Source of the DNA: an uncultured Acidobacteriota bacterium
GTDB lineage: Bacteria; Acidobacteriota; Terriglobia; Terriglobales; Acidobacteriaceae
Direction: 5' to 3'
Assembly: GCA_903832055.1 (NCBI GenBank)
Contig: CAILAC010000009.1
Location: 124,001 to 188,000, forward strand
Length of the DNA: 64,000 nucleotides
This document shows, piece by piece, positions 19,093 through 27,915 of this stretch. A model generated the notes under the pieces. The model did not search any database and was not told where the DNA came from. It worked only from the letters and a program-made list of their open reading frames with translations. Within the stretch, counting starts at the first letter, position 1; each line of letters starts with the position of its first letter. Both the position numbers and the translations under genes were made by a program.

Positions 19093-19137
19093 ACTGACTT
19101 TGCAGAACTGACTTTTTTGAGTACTGAGCAGATCGCC

Positions 19138-20712
19138 CTAGCCGGTTGCTTCGGCAGCCTTGGCCTCAAGCAGGATCAGGAATTCCTTTGCCGGAATCGC
19201 CTCGCCGAAGTGCCAGCCCTGGGCCAGAATTTCCTGGTCGAGTTTGGCAAAATAGTCTGACTGCTCGGCCCGCTCAACCCCTTCGACGACTACTTTGATA
19301 TGCAGCGCCTCAGCCATTGCCAGGATTTGCGGGACGATGGCGGCGGTCAATGATCCTGTGCCAATTGCATCAGTAAATGCGCGGTCGATTTTGATTGCGT
19401 CCACTGCCAGCTCATTCAGGTAGGACAGGCTGGAATATCCGGTGCCGAAATCGTCGATATAAAACGCGTGGCCTCGCTCGCGGAGTTTGCTGATGGCTGA
19501 AATTGCGAGATGATGGTCGGCTGTGGAGCGCTCGGTTAATTCCAGGTTCACGCTTGAGGATGCGATCTTGTTTTGCGACAGCGTTTTCTCCAGCATCGGC
19601 AGAAAGTCCGAATCCGCCAGATCGGTGGCTGAAATGTTGACGTTGAGGCGGAAGGAGGGGTGGCTGCGCATATAGTCGCCCATCTCGGCAACGATCAGTT
19701 TGAGCACAACTCTGGTCAGCCTGCCGATGAACCCCAATTCTTCGGCTGCGGCAACAAATACGTCAGGCGGAATGTACTGCCCATCTTCATTGGTCCAGCG
19801 TGCCAGTGCTTCTGCGCCCACGATGCGGCCGGTTTTGACATCGACGATCGGCTGGTAGACAACGGTAAGCAGGTTGCGGCGCAGCGCGCGGTGCAACTGG
19901 GTGGCCAGGTTCCGTTTGCGTGGGATGGCAATTGTGGAGGCGAGGACGATTCCCGTGAGCGCTCCAATCAGGCCAAATCCGCGAATATTGGAATTATTCA
20001 GTTCCCAGGCGTCGCGCAGCTTAATGCCGGCGACCATGCATGGCGCGTAGCGTTCAGAGCATCGAGCCACGTAGTAAACGCCGCCGCGGACCAGCTTTCG
20101 CTCCTCAAATACCTCGGTATTCGACAGCATCAAGGGCTCCCCTGCGGTGCGCAGGACCTGATTCTGAACACGGTTTGTCAGCGTTGTCGTGTACATCATG
20201 GGAGCTTCGTTGAGGTGCGCAAAAGTTTCCCTGGACGCGACAAAATCCGCCTCGCCGGATTCCGTAATGTCGCCAAACATGCCCGGAGCTGAGACCAGGG
20301 GTGAATTCAGCCTTATCGACTTTCCGCTCGGGGTCACAATGTCAGGTTTCTCATTGACCAGGGGTTTATCAAGCCTGCCCGTGACAGATGTGCAGTAAAG
20401 AACCCCCTTTCGAACCCTTCCGATTTCCTTGACCAGATGGCCATGAAAAACGATGTCGCGCAGACGGGCGATGTCTTCGTCAGAACAAAGCGCAAAGGGC
20501 GAAGCGTTGATCGCATCGAGCGTGGAGTTGATTTCGTCGGTGAACCGGTCGGCGTAGTCCACCAGATGCAGGGCATACTTGGTTACCTTGACATCAGTAG
20601 ATCGAATGGAGACGCCGATGCCGATTGCCAGGCCAAGCAGTGTGGACAGCAGAATGACTCCCACCATGCGCAGCAAACGGAACGGGGTTTTCCCAGGGTT
20701 CGAGAGTGTCAC
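19138..20712 (-). CDS. CSS-motif EAL-domain c-di-GMP phosphodiesterase (second of pair, intact site)
   Basis: A 524-residue inner-membrane protein: TM1 near residues 16-36, a periplasmic CSS-type domain with two Cys 31 residues apart (CSDED and LYCTS), TM2 near 245-265, then a cytoplasmic EAL domain. EAL residues are present: EALARW, NVNIS, ELTER, DDFGTGYSS, IKIDR, VVEGVE (Glu477) and QGWHFG. CSS-EAL enzymes of E. coli (PdeC type) hydrolyse c-di-GMP when the periplasmic thiols are reduced. I chose GTG at 20712: it overlaps the stop of the upstream paralogue in GTGA (20709-20712) and follows GGAGAAG. An upstream in-frame start at 20775 would overlap that gene by 67 bases. Confidence 0.9.
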   Translation of the reverse strand: MTLSNPGKTPFRLLRMVGVILLSTLLGLAIGIGVSIRSTDVKVTKYALHLVDYADRFTDEINSTLDAINASPFALCSDEDIARLRDIVFHGHLVKEIGRVRKGVLYCTSVTGRLDKPLVNEKPDIVTPSGKSIRLNSPLVSAPGMFGDITESGEADFVASRETFAHLNEAPMMYTTTLTNRVQNQVLRTAGEPLMLSNTEVFEERKLVRGGVYYVARCSERYAPCMVAGIKLRDAWELNNSNIRGFGLIGALTGIVLASTIAIPRKRNLATQLHRALRRNLLTVVYQPIVDVKTGRIVGAEALARWTNEDGQYIPPDVFVAAAEELGFIGRLTRVVLKLIVAEMGDYMRSHPSFRLNVNISATDLADSDFLPMLEKTLSQNKIASSSVNLELTERSTADHHLAISAISKLRERGHAFYIDDFGTGYSSLSYLNELAVDAIKIDRAFTDAIGTGSLTAAIVPQILAMAEALHIKVVVEGVERAEQSDYFAKLDQEILAQGWHFGEAIPAKEFLILLEAKAAEATG

Positions 20713-22274
20713 TCGCTCTTCTCCGCGCACAGGTAGATCAGAGTTCGGGCTGAAATGGGGAGTCCGAAATACCATCCCTGTCCCAGCATTTCTGGATTCT
20801 CTTCTGCAAAGTAGCTCGCTTGTTCGGCCCGTTCAATGCCCTGCACAACAACGCTTAGGCCCAGGGCTTTGGCCACAGCTAGGATCTGGGGCACAATCGA
20901 AGCCGTCACAGAATCGGTCCCAATCGTTGCGATGAAGGATCGATTGATCTTAATGCCATTGACGTTGAGTTCGTTGAGATATGCGAGGTTGGAGTATCCG
21001 GTGCCAAAGTCGTCGATAAAGACCTGGTGACCCCGCTTACGCAGCCGCCGAATTGCAGCGACCGCGACATCACGTTCGCTGGTCGCGCGCTCAGTGAGTT
21101 CAAACGTAATGTGGGCGGCGCTCACCGAGGTTTCGTGGAGTTTTTCGTCGAGCAGCAGCAATAGCCTCGGATCGGCGAGATCGGAGGGCGCCAGATTGAT
21201 ATTCACGCGGAAGTTGTCATCGACCTCAAAGATCGGTCCAAGCTCAGCCAAGGCTCGAGTCACCACAAACCGGGTGATTTCGCTGACAAAACCCTCGGCC
21301 TCAGCCAGTGCAATGATGGTCTCGGGACGGATACTCTCGCCATCTTCATCCGTCCAGCGGGCAAGGGCTTCAACGCCGACAATGTGGTGGCTTCCGAGTT
21401 CGACGATTGGCTGATAGGCAACTGCGAGTTTGCCCAGCATGATTGCTCGTTTAAGCTGACTGGTCTGACTGCGTCCTTTGGGTGCGCCAAGCAGCAGCGC
21501 TGCAGCGCATGCGATGCCCGCGATCGTTCCTGTTGCAACGTAGACCCGCAACAGTCTGCGGTTGCTCTGCCACATCGCGGCAACGCTGATCCGGGTAACG
21601 ACGCAGACCGCAAACTTACGCGAACATTGGCCCCGGTACAAGGTATCTTGAAACCGAACTACTTTTGCTGCACTCAGCATGCCTGCCGGCACAGCAAACG
21701 GACCCAGGTCGCGTGAGTGAATGATTCCTCGGGTCTGGTCAAACGAGCCAGCAAAATATTGAATGGGAGACTGCGGGAATTCAGCGAAAGTATCAGGGCT
21801 GATCACGACCACCGCATTCTGTCGGGCAATGACCTCTGCCCTGTCGTTTAACGCCGGATGAATTGGGTAATTCCGAAAAAGCTGCGAACCAGTGGGGAAT
21901 GTGAAGTCAGGATGTGACAGCAGTTCCGGCGCGGGGAGTTTGCCGAGCGTCGCGGAGCAGAGGATTGAATGTCCACCGACCCGGCCCACATCCTTCAAAA
22001 ATCGAGCAGAGAACGTCAGGCGGCGCAATATTGCGACATCGGCCTCTGAGCAGGGAGGGTTTGCTGAAGCATTGGCCTGTTCCAGGGTGGATACAACCTC
22101 GGCAGAAATCTCTTCATCGTGTTGCAAAAGCTGGCCGGAGTACTCTTCGAGGCGCGAGATGGTCTCACCGAGAATTGACTGGCGTCCAACTAGGAATCCA
22201 GCGAATGCACCGATCAGAATTGCCAATATACTGAGCCCGACTCGCCCGAGGCGATATCGATTGCGGACAATCAC
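20709..22274 (-). CDS. CSS-motif EAL-domain protein, presumed general-base Glu replaced by Gln (first of pair)
   Basis: A 521-residue paralogue of the next gene with the same plan: TM1 (about 13-30), periplasmic CSS domain with Cys pair 31 residues apart (CSEAD, ILCSA), TM2 (about 245-265) and EAL domain. Most EAL residues are kept (EALARW, NINLA, ELTER, DDFGTGYSN, IKINR, QGWYFG). However the EGVE segment reads QGIE: Gln478, codon 20843-20841. The matching Glu (E352 of RocR) is regarded as the general base, so activity is probably lost or low and the protein may act as a c-di-GMP/redox sensor partner. It is translationally coupled to the intact paralogue. The duplicated pair likely arose by tandem duplication. 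Confidence 0.9.
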   Translation of the reverse strand: MIVRNRYRLGRVGLSILAILIGAFAGFLVGRQSILGETISRLEEYSGQLLQHDEEISAEVVSTLEQANASANPPCSEADVAILRRLTFSARFLKDVGRVGGHSILCSATLGKLPAPELLSHPDFTFPTGSQLFRNYPIHPALNDRAEVIARQNAVVVISPDTFAEFPQSPIQYFAGSFDQTRGIIHSRDLGPFAVPAGMLSAAKVVRFQDTLYRGQCSRKFAVCVVTRISVAAMWQSNRRLLRVYVATGTIAGIACAAALLLGAPKGRSQTSQLKRAIMLGKLAVAYQPIVELGSHHIVGVEALARWTDEDGESIRPETIIALAEAEGFVSEITRFVVTRALAELGPIFEVDDNFRVNINLAPSDLADPRLLLLLDEKLHETSVSAAHITFELTERATSERDVAVAAIRRLRKRGHQVFIDDFGTGYSNLAYLNELNVNGIKINRSFIATIGTDSVTASIVPQILAVAKALGLSVVVQGIERAEQASYFAEENPEMLGQGWYFGLPISARTLIYLCAEKSE

Positions 22275-22745
22275 CGATTCCCTCTCCCCCGGAAGACTTG
22301 CGTCAGAAGCCCCAAATTCAATCCTCGTATCGCTTGGATTTTATCCTCAAGCCGGGCCAGTTGTTCCTGTGTCCAATCGTCTTCAGCGTTGAACGGTGAT
22401 GGTCCCGAACGTCCACTCCGCGACAATTTTATCTCTGATAGCCCCATTCAATGAACCGTGTTCAAGCCCTCGAAAGACAGCACGGCCTTATGGTCCTACC
22501 CGAGCTTCCCCGTGCATGCGTTTGCCCGAGTGTATCGCATTTGCAACAATTTCTTGCAGGAATTCCGGTCTTATTGCATCCGAATGTCAGGATTCAAGAC
22601 AAGTTCTGAGTCCATCGGGCCGATCGCAATCTCTCTTTTGGCGGAACGGTATACTAGGTGTTTTGGGCGGGATGACGAGTTTAGCCGGACACTGCGTGTG
22701 CAATGGCGGCGTCAGGCCGGTCAGCCCGCGTATCGGAGGTATTGC
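22275..22745. other. 471-bp divergent intergenic region upstream of mtnP
   Basis: This lies between the divergent CSS-EAL pair and mtnP. An open frame runs through most of it into mtnP, but its residues do not resemble the family and the real start is set by the ribosome site at 22735-22740. A TATACT hexamer at about 22650 could be a -10 box, without a clear -35. I see no SAM-type or other riboswitch fold by eye. Confidence 0.4.
22735..22740 (+). promoter_or_regulatory. Shine-Dalgarno that sets the TTG start of mtnP
   Basis: GGAGGT lies five bases before the TTG at 22746. No ATG or GTG in the mtnP frame is equally placed, and the family fold ([12 protein letters not shown]) begins four residues after this TTG. 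Confidence 0.8.
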
Positions 22746-23609
22746 TTGCAGCAAGCGGAGATTGGGATTATCGGGGGCAGCGGGCTTTACTCCATGCCTG
22801 GTCTGTCAGAGGTACGGGAAGTAAAGCTTGAAACGCCTTTTGGCGAGCCTTCTGACGACTTCATTCTGGGCAATCTTGAGGGGCGCAAAGTTGCTTTCCT
22901 CGCCCGCCATGGCCGCGGCCACCGCCTGTTGCCGTCAGAACTGAACTTTCGCGCCAATATCTACGCCATGAAGATGCTGGGCGTGGAGCGCATCCTTTCT
23001 GTCTCAGCCGTAGGCTCGCTCAAGGAAGAGCACAAGCCGACCGACTTCGTCATTCCCGACCAGTTCATTGACCGAACCTACCTGCGCACAAGTACCTTTT
23101 TCGGCAATGGGATAGTTGGGCACGTTGCTTTTGGTGACCCGGTATGTGGGACGGTTGCAGCATCAGCGGCAAAGGCCTGCAACGAAGTCGGCGTGGTCGG
23201 CAAGCTGGGCGGCACCTATGTCTGCATGGAGGGTCCGCAGTTCTCGACCAAGGCTGAATCAAACCTCTACCGCAGCTGGGGTGCCGACGTTGTGGGCATG
23301 ACCAACCTGCAGGAGGCCAAGCTGGCCCGCGAAGCTGAGATCTGCTACGCCACCGTCGCCATGGTCACCGACTACGACTGCTGGCACCCGCATCATGATT
23401 CTGTGACCATTGAGCAGATCGTCGCCGTGCTGCACCAGAACGCAGAAAACGCCGCAAAAGTGGTCCGTGCCACAGTAGGAGCACTGCCGTCGCAGCGTAG
23501 CTGCGGTTGCGTTGATGCTGCAAAATTCGCAATCCTCACCCAGCCCTCGGCCATCCCAGCCGAGGCAAAAGAACGGCTCAAGCTGCTGTTTGGAAAGTAC
23601 TTCGTCTAA
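22746..23609 (+). CDS. mtnP: S-methyl-5'-thioadenosine phosphorylase (MTAP/PNP family)
   Basis: This enzyme splits methylthioadenosine with phosphate to adenine and methylthioribose-1-phosphate, in polyamine/SAM by-product salvage. From the TTG at 22746 it has 287 residues, the normal MTAP size. Motifs: GIIGGSGLY (phosphate loop), [33 protein letters not shown] and [18 protein letters not shown], followed by MVTDYDCW, where the Asp region favours 6-aminopurines. The PfkB kinase starts two bases after the stop, forming a two-gene operon. Related 5'-deoxyadenosine or purine phosphorylase activity cannot be excluded. Confidence 0.92.
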   Translation: MQQAEIGIIGGSGLYSMPGLSEVREVKLETPFGEPSDDFILGNLEGRKVAFLARHGRGHRLLPSELNFRANIYAMKMLGVERILSVSAVGSLKEEHKPTDFVIPDQFIDRTYLRTSTFFGNGIVGHVAFGDPVCGTVAASAAKACNEVGVVGKLGGTYVCMEGPQFSTKAESNLYRSWGADVVGMTNLQEAKLAREAEICYATVAMVTDYDCWHPHHDSVTIEQIVAVLHQNAENAAKVVRATVGALPSQRSCGCVDAAKFAILTQPSAIPAEAKERLKLLFGKYFV

Positions 23610-23611
23610 TC

Positions 23612-24535
23612 ATGTCCATCACCGTCGTCGGCAGTGTCGCATTCGATTCCGTCCAGACCCCCTCGGGCAGCTATGACCGCCAGCTTGCCGGGGCAGCTAC
23701 CTATTTCTCGCTGGCCGCCAGCTACTTCACTGATGTGCGCGTGGTCGCGGTCGTCGGTGAAGATTTCGCGCCAGAGCACCAGGCGGTTTTCGACGCCCGC
23801 AATATCGACACGCAGGGGGTAGAACGCGCCGCGGGCAAGAGCTTCTTCTGGGCCGGCTCCTACTTGACCAACCTGAACGAAGCCAAGACCCTGCAGACCG
23901 ATCTGAATGTCTTCGCCGACTTTGCGCCGAAGATTCCCGAGGCTTATCAGAACTCGGAATTTCTCTTCCTCGCCAATATCGACCCCGTACTCCAGCGGCG
24001 CGTGCGCGACGCCATGCCCCGGGTCAAGCTGGTCGGCGGCGACACCATGAACTACTGGATCAATGACCACCGCGAAAATCTGCTGCGAGTGCTTGAGACC
24101 CTGGACATTCTGCTCATCAACGACACCGAGACCAAACTTCTGGCGCAGAATCCCAATCCGATCAAGGCTGCGCATGCAGTGCTCGATCTGGGGCCAAAAT
24201 CGCTTGTCGTCAAGCATGGCGAATACGGAGCAACCGCATTCTTCGGCGCCCAGGCTTTCACCAGCGCAGCGCGCCCCTTCCGCGCACCCGCCCTGCCGCT
24301 TGTCGAAGTGATGGACCCCACCGGAGCCGGCGACAGCTTTGCCGGTGGATTTTTCGGCTACCTCGCCTCGCAACCTGAGCTGACCCCAGCCGTTTACCGC
24401 CGGGCGATGTTCTACGGCGGCGTCATGGGTTCCTTTGCCGTTGAGCGCTTCGGCACAGAACGGCTGCAATCGCTGACTCGAGCCGAGATTGAAGATCGCT
24501 TCGCCCTCTTCCGCGAGCTCACCCACCTTGACTGA
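23612..24535 (+). CDS. PfkB-family carbohydrate/nucleoside kinase
   Basis: A 307-residue cytosolic kinase with the ribokinase fold. The N-terminal GSVAFDSV and GGA-like AGAATYFSLAA regions form the substrate lid. The C-terminal PfkB signature 2, DPTGAGDSFAGGFFG, holds the catalytic Asp near residue 237, and the VKHGEYGA segment is typical. ATG is two bases after mtnP. The substrate is not evident: adenosine, a ribose derivative or a methylthioribose-like sugar would fit the neighbour. No methylthioribose-1-phosphate isomerase is in the window. Family call is secure, specificity is not. Confidence 0.9.
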   Translation: MSITVVGSVAFDSVQTPSGSYDRQLAGAATYFSLAASYFTDVRVVAVVGEDFAPEHQAVFDARNIDTQGVERAAGKSFFWAGSYLTNLNEAKTLQTDLNVFADFAPKIPEAYQNSEFLFLANIDPVLQRRVRDAMPRVKLVGGDTMNYWINDHRENLLRVLETLDILLINDTETKLLAQNPNPIKAAHAVLDLGPKSLVVKHGEYGATAFFGAQAFTSAARPFRAPALPLVEVMDPTGAGDSFAGGFFGYLASQPELTPAVYRRAMFYGGVMGSFAVERFGTERLQSLTRAEIEDRFALFRELTHLD

Positions 24536-24581
24536 GGCTCGTCGGCTTGAGCCCGGCTACACGGTATGAACTGACCTATAT

Positions 24582-26282
24582 ATGAGAGGCTCCGCGCCAA
24601 TTCGCAACAGCTCCAGGGAACAGCTCATGGTGCTGGCTGCGGCCTTTGTTGCCTCGGCATGCGCAGTCGCCTGGAGCTGGACTCACGCGGCCTTCCTGCT
24701 CTATGGCGACGCTGAGGCCCACATTCACATCGCCCGCCGTCTTTTTGATTCGCATCGCCCCGGCATCACGCAACTCGGCTCCGTCTGGCTGCCGCTGCCG
24801 CACCTGCTGCTGGCACCCTTTCTGCTCATTGACCCCTGGTGGCGCAGCGGCTTTGCGCCGGTGATTCCTTCCGCCACATGCTATCTTCTGGCTTGTCTCG
24901 GACTCTACCGTCTGGCGCGCTTCTGGCTCTCGCCTGCGTCGTCCTGCGTGGGTCTGGCGCTTTTCGCCGCCAATCCCAACCTGCTCTACCTGCAAACGAC
25001 GGCGATGACTGAGCCGCTTTTCCTCTGTGAGCTGATCTGGTCGGTTTTGTTCCTTGTTGAATGGCACCAGAGCCTCTCAGGCGACCTCACCCGCGAGCGC
25101 AAGCTACTCTGGGCCGTCATTGCAATCCTGGTAGCAGCGGTGTTTACCCGCTACGATGGATGGATTCTTGCCTTCCTCGCATGGACAGGGATGGCTATCT
25201 GCCTGCTCCGCCGGGGACGCCTTCTCAGCCTCAATTTCATCCTTGCTTCGGTCATTCTGCTTGCGGCCCCCCTCACTTGGATGGCCTACAACGCGGTTGT
25301 CTTTGGCGACTGGCTCGATTTCATGCGCGGGCCATATTCAGCTAAAGCCATCGAACTGCGCACCTCAAGCTCGGCCGTCGATCCCCACCCCGGCTGGCAC
25401 AATCCCTGGGTGGCGACGAGCTACTTCCTCAAGGCGGCTGAGATGGATACGGCTGCTTTTGGCTGGGGGACCGGCGTCTTTGTAATTTCCCTGCTCGGCA
25501 CAGGTTGGGGATGGTTCAGATTTCGCTTGGAGCGCAAGACCGGGAAGCCGGAATCCACACCCGGGGCGGCAAATCAGACCTGGCTCTGGATTCTGCTGCT
25601 CTGGCTGCCGCTGCCTTTTTACGCCTACTCGGTCAGCTATGGTTCAGTGCCAATCTTCCTGCCGGTCTTGAAGCCATTTTCGTACTACAACACGCGCTAC
25701 GGCATGGAACTGCTGCCTGCGCTGGCTTTCTTCTTTGCCTTCGCCGTCGAATTTCTGCTCCTCCGCCTGCCGCAGCTTCTCAAATGGCGCTTTGGCGTGA
25801 TCGCGGCACTGTGGACCGCGCTGGCCATCAACTTCGCTGTGATGGTGAGTCAGGGACCGCTGGTCTTTGTCGAGGCCCTCAAGAACGCCGAATCACGCGG
25901 CTACTACAACCGCGTGCTCACCGACGCGCTGCGCTCAGTTCATGCCCTCGACCCAATGGGCATTGTCCTCATGGACACTTCAAACTACCCAAGCCTCGTA
26001 CCCCACGCCGGACTGACCTACCGCCAGACCATCAACGAGTCCGACAAGGAGTTCTACTGGGCCGCCCTCGGCGCACCTGCCGCCCACGCCGATATCGTCC
26101 TGGCCTTTGCTGGCAGCGACATTGACAAGGCCGTCCGCACTCACCCGGAACATCTCCACATATACCAATCCTTTCATTCGCCCAACAAGGGCTGGGACCA
26201 GCTCGACACCACCCTATATGTTTCAGATACCTTTACTGCTGTCGCCTCCCACCCAATCCTGCCAGCCACACCAGCCCGGTGA
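24582..26282 (+). CDS. GT-C-fold membrane glycosyltransferase (ArnT/PMT-like)
   Basis: A 566-residue polytopic inner-membrane protein with about 10-12 hydrophobic segments and a soluble C-terminal part after residue 440. The first periplasmic loop has the acidic GDAEAH motif right after TM1, as in GT39/GT83 enzymes that use polyprenyl-phosphate sugars; TRYDGW lies near residue 190. Likely it transfers a sugar to a lipid, glycan or protein in the periplasm; donor and acceptor are unknown. The start is ATG 24582 or ATG 24627 (AGGGA upstream); the longer one keeps a basic cytoplasmic tail. A second such enzyme is at 43.6-45.3 kb. Confidence 0.8.
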   Translation: MRGSAPIRNSSREQLMVLAAAFVASACAVAWSWTHAAFLLYGDAEAHIHIARRLFDSHRPGITQLGSVWLPLPHLLLAPFLLIDPWWRSGFAPVIPSATCYLLACLGLYRLARFWLSPASSCVGLALFAANPNLLYLQTTAMTEPLFLCELIWSVLFLVEWHQSLSGDLTRERKLLWAVIAILVAAVFTRYDGWILAFLAWTGMAICLLRRGRLLSLNFILASVILLAAPLTWMAYNAVVFGDWLDFMRGPYSAKAIELRTSSSAVDPHPGWHNPWVATSYFLKAAEMDTAAFGWGTGVFVISLLGTGWGWFRFRLERKTGKPESTPGAANQTWLWILLLWLPLPFYAYSVSYGSVPIFLPVLKPFSYYNTRYGMELLPALAFFFAFAVEFLLLRLPQLLKWRFGVIAALWTALAINFAVMVSQGPLVFVEALKNAESRGYYNRVLTDALRSVHALDPMGIVLMDTSNYPSLVPHAGLTYRQTINESDKEFYWAALGAPAAHADIVLAFAGSDIDKAVRTHPEHLHIYQSFHSPNKGWDQLDTTLYVSDTFTAVASHPILPATPAR

Positions 26283-26324
26283 TAGCATCGGGCAGAGGTT
26301 GCGTTCCAGGGAATACCCTTCATC

Positions 26325-27056
26325 ATGTTCGCTTTCACCATCCAAGCCGCCACCCTGTTGACTCCGTCGTTCCACTTCGGCGCGCTGCAGCAGGATATCG
26401 TTTCCAATGACGCCGTCCAGCGGCTGCTTGTAGCCTGCGCCCTCGGTGCCCTCGTTGGAATCGAGCGTGAGTGGAAAGGCCAGTCCGCCGGAGTGCGCAC
26501 CAATCTGCTCATCTGCCTCGCCTGCGCGTTCTTCACTCTCATGTCCCCCATCCTGGCCGGGGATACGGGCTCGAACAAGGGCCAGGTCGCCGCCAATATC
26601 GTGCAGGGCATCGGCTTCCTCGGCGCAGGGCTCATCCTGCATAACAAGAGCCGCATCAGCGGATTGGCCAGCGCAGCCAGCATCTTTGTCGTTGCCTCCA
26701 TCGGCATGGCCTGCGGCGCTGGATTGTTCCTGCCCGCCGTCATCGCCACGATCATCGTGCTGGTCGCCATGGCGCTCGTCGGCTTTGTGGAGTGGAAGGT
26801 CAGTCTCAAAAGTTACTCCCTCATCTACGAGGCACGCGGTTCAGACGAAACCGGGATGCTGACCTCCATTCTCGATGCCATGGACAAGGAGCAACTGCGC
26901 CTCGGCCCGGTCGAACGCGACGCAATCGGCGAAATCCAGCGCGTCAGCTTCGCACATTCTGCTACCCGGCGCAGGCACGAACAACTCGGACGACGCCTCA
27001 GAGCAGAATCGGCCATTCACCTCCTCAAAACTTTCCGCGACCCGGAGGAAGATTAA
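26325..27056 (+). CDS. MgtC/SapB family membrane protein
   Basis: A 243-residue protein with an N-terminal MgtC membrane domain of about five TM segments carrying the family hallmarks ALVGIEREWKGQSAGVRTN and QGIGFLGAGLI, and a C-terminal ACT-like soluble domain from about residue 150. MgtC proteins are linked to Mg2+ limitation and F-ATPase inhibition in Salmonella; environmental homologues have undefined roles. GGAA lies upstream of the ATG. The stop is four bases before the TTG of dapF, so co-transcription is likely. Confidence 0.9.
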   Translation: MFAFTIQAATLLTPSFHFGALQQDIVSNDAVQRLLVACALGALVGIEREWKGQSAGVRTNLLICLACAFFTLMSPILAGDTGSNKGQVAANIVQGIGFLGAGLILHNKSRISGLASAASIFVVASIGMACGAGLFLPAVIATIIVLVAMALVGFVEWKVSLKSYSLIYEARGSDETGMLTSILDAMDKEQLRLGPVERDAIGEIQRVSFAHSATRRRHEQLGRRLRAESAIHLLKTFRDPEED

Positions 27057-27060
27057 TCCA

Positions 27061-27915
27061 TTGATCCCTTTCACCAAAGCACACGCCTGCGGCAATGACT
27101 TCCTGATCATCAGCGAAGAAGACGCAGCTGACTACGACAAAGCTGACCTCGCGCGCCGCCTCTGCGAACGAAACACCGGCATTGGCGCGGACGGCATTGA
27201 GTTTTTCCAGTCGACCGGCGAAGCCACAGGGCGCATTACGCTCTACAACGCCGACGGCTCCATCGCCGAAATCAGCGGCAACGGTACCCGCTGCGTCGCC
27301 GCGTGGATGGCTGAAGAGCTGAATTCACAAATCGGCGACGAACTCGCTGTGGAAACCGACGCCGGCGTGCGCGTCTGCACCATCCGCGACTTTCGCGATT
27401 CTGACAGCGGCGGCCCGACCGTTCTGGTCACCACCGACATGGATGTGCCGGAGTTTGAAGAGCGCACCGTTGAACTGGCCGATGGCACTGAAATTGAAGG
27501 CGTCTACGTCGATATGGGCAATCCCCATTTTGTGATCCTGCTTTCTGGTACCGACGAGGAAACCAGAGATTTTGCGATCGGAGACCGAACCTGGGACGAA
27601 ATCGGCGAAGAAATCTGCTTTCATCCCGACTTTCCCGAACAGACGAACGTCGAATTTGTGCGCATTCTGGCGCGCTCGTCGGGCTCGCTCAACCAGGTAG
27701 GCCTGCGCATCTTCGAGCGCGGCGTTGGGCCGACGACTTCCTCGGGCACCGGCACTTCGGCAACCGCCACTGCCATGATCGGCGTCTACGGCGCGCAATC
27801 TCCCATTGAAGTGGCGGCCCCTGGCGGCATCCAGACCGTGGAGTGGGCTGGCCCCGGCGAAAAGCTCTTTCTCACTGGCCCGGCCACACTGATTGCCAAG
27901 GGCGAGGCCTGGTAG
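27061..27915 (+). CDS. dapF: Diaminopimelate epimerase with one active-site Cys replaced by Ser
   Basis: DapF converts LL- to meso-diaminopimelate for lysine and peptidoglycan. TTG at 27061 (GGAGGA 11 bases upstream) gives 284 residues, normal for DapF; a longer frame runs back into mgtC and is rejected. N-terminal HACGNDFLII and GNGTRCVAAW (Cys78) match the first half-site. The second half-site normally reads ACGTG; here it is SSGTG, so the second catalytic Cys is Ser228 (codon 27742-27744). The two-base epimerase mechanism uses both Cys, so activity may be reduced or the protein may act on another substrate. Context (LD-carboxypeptidase, mpl) supports a peptidoglycan role. Confidence 0.87.
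   Translation: MIPFTKAHACGNDFLIISEEDAADYDKADLARRLCERNTGIGADGIEFFQSTGEATGRITLYNADGSIAEISGNGTRCVAAWMAEELNSQIGDELAVETDAGVRVCTIRDFRDSDSGGPTVLVTTDMDVPEFEERTVELADGTEIEGVYVDMGNPHFVILLSGTDEETRDFAIGDRTWDEIGEEICFHPDFPEQTNVEFVRILARSSGSLNQVGLRIFERGVGPTTSSGTGTSATATAMIGVYGAQSPIEVAAPGGIQTVEWAGPGEKLFLTGPATLIAKGEAW

Noticed and set aside
22458-22745. N-terminal extension of mtnP
   Set aside because: The residues do not match the family and a Shine-Dalgarno at 22735-22740 sets the TTG start at 22746.
22275-22745. SAM or SAH riboswitch upstream of mtnP
   Set aside because: No characteristic multi-helix core or terminator was recognised by eye; the region looks like plain divergent promoter DNA.
26875-27060. 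N-terminal extension of dapF into mgtC
   Set aside because: It overlaps the mgtC coding end in another frame and adds residues foreign to DapF; the TTG at 27061 has its own ribosome site.
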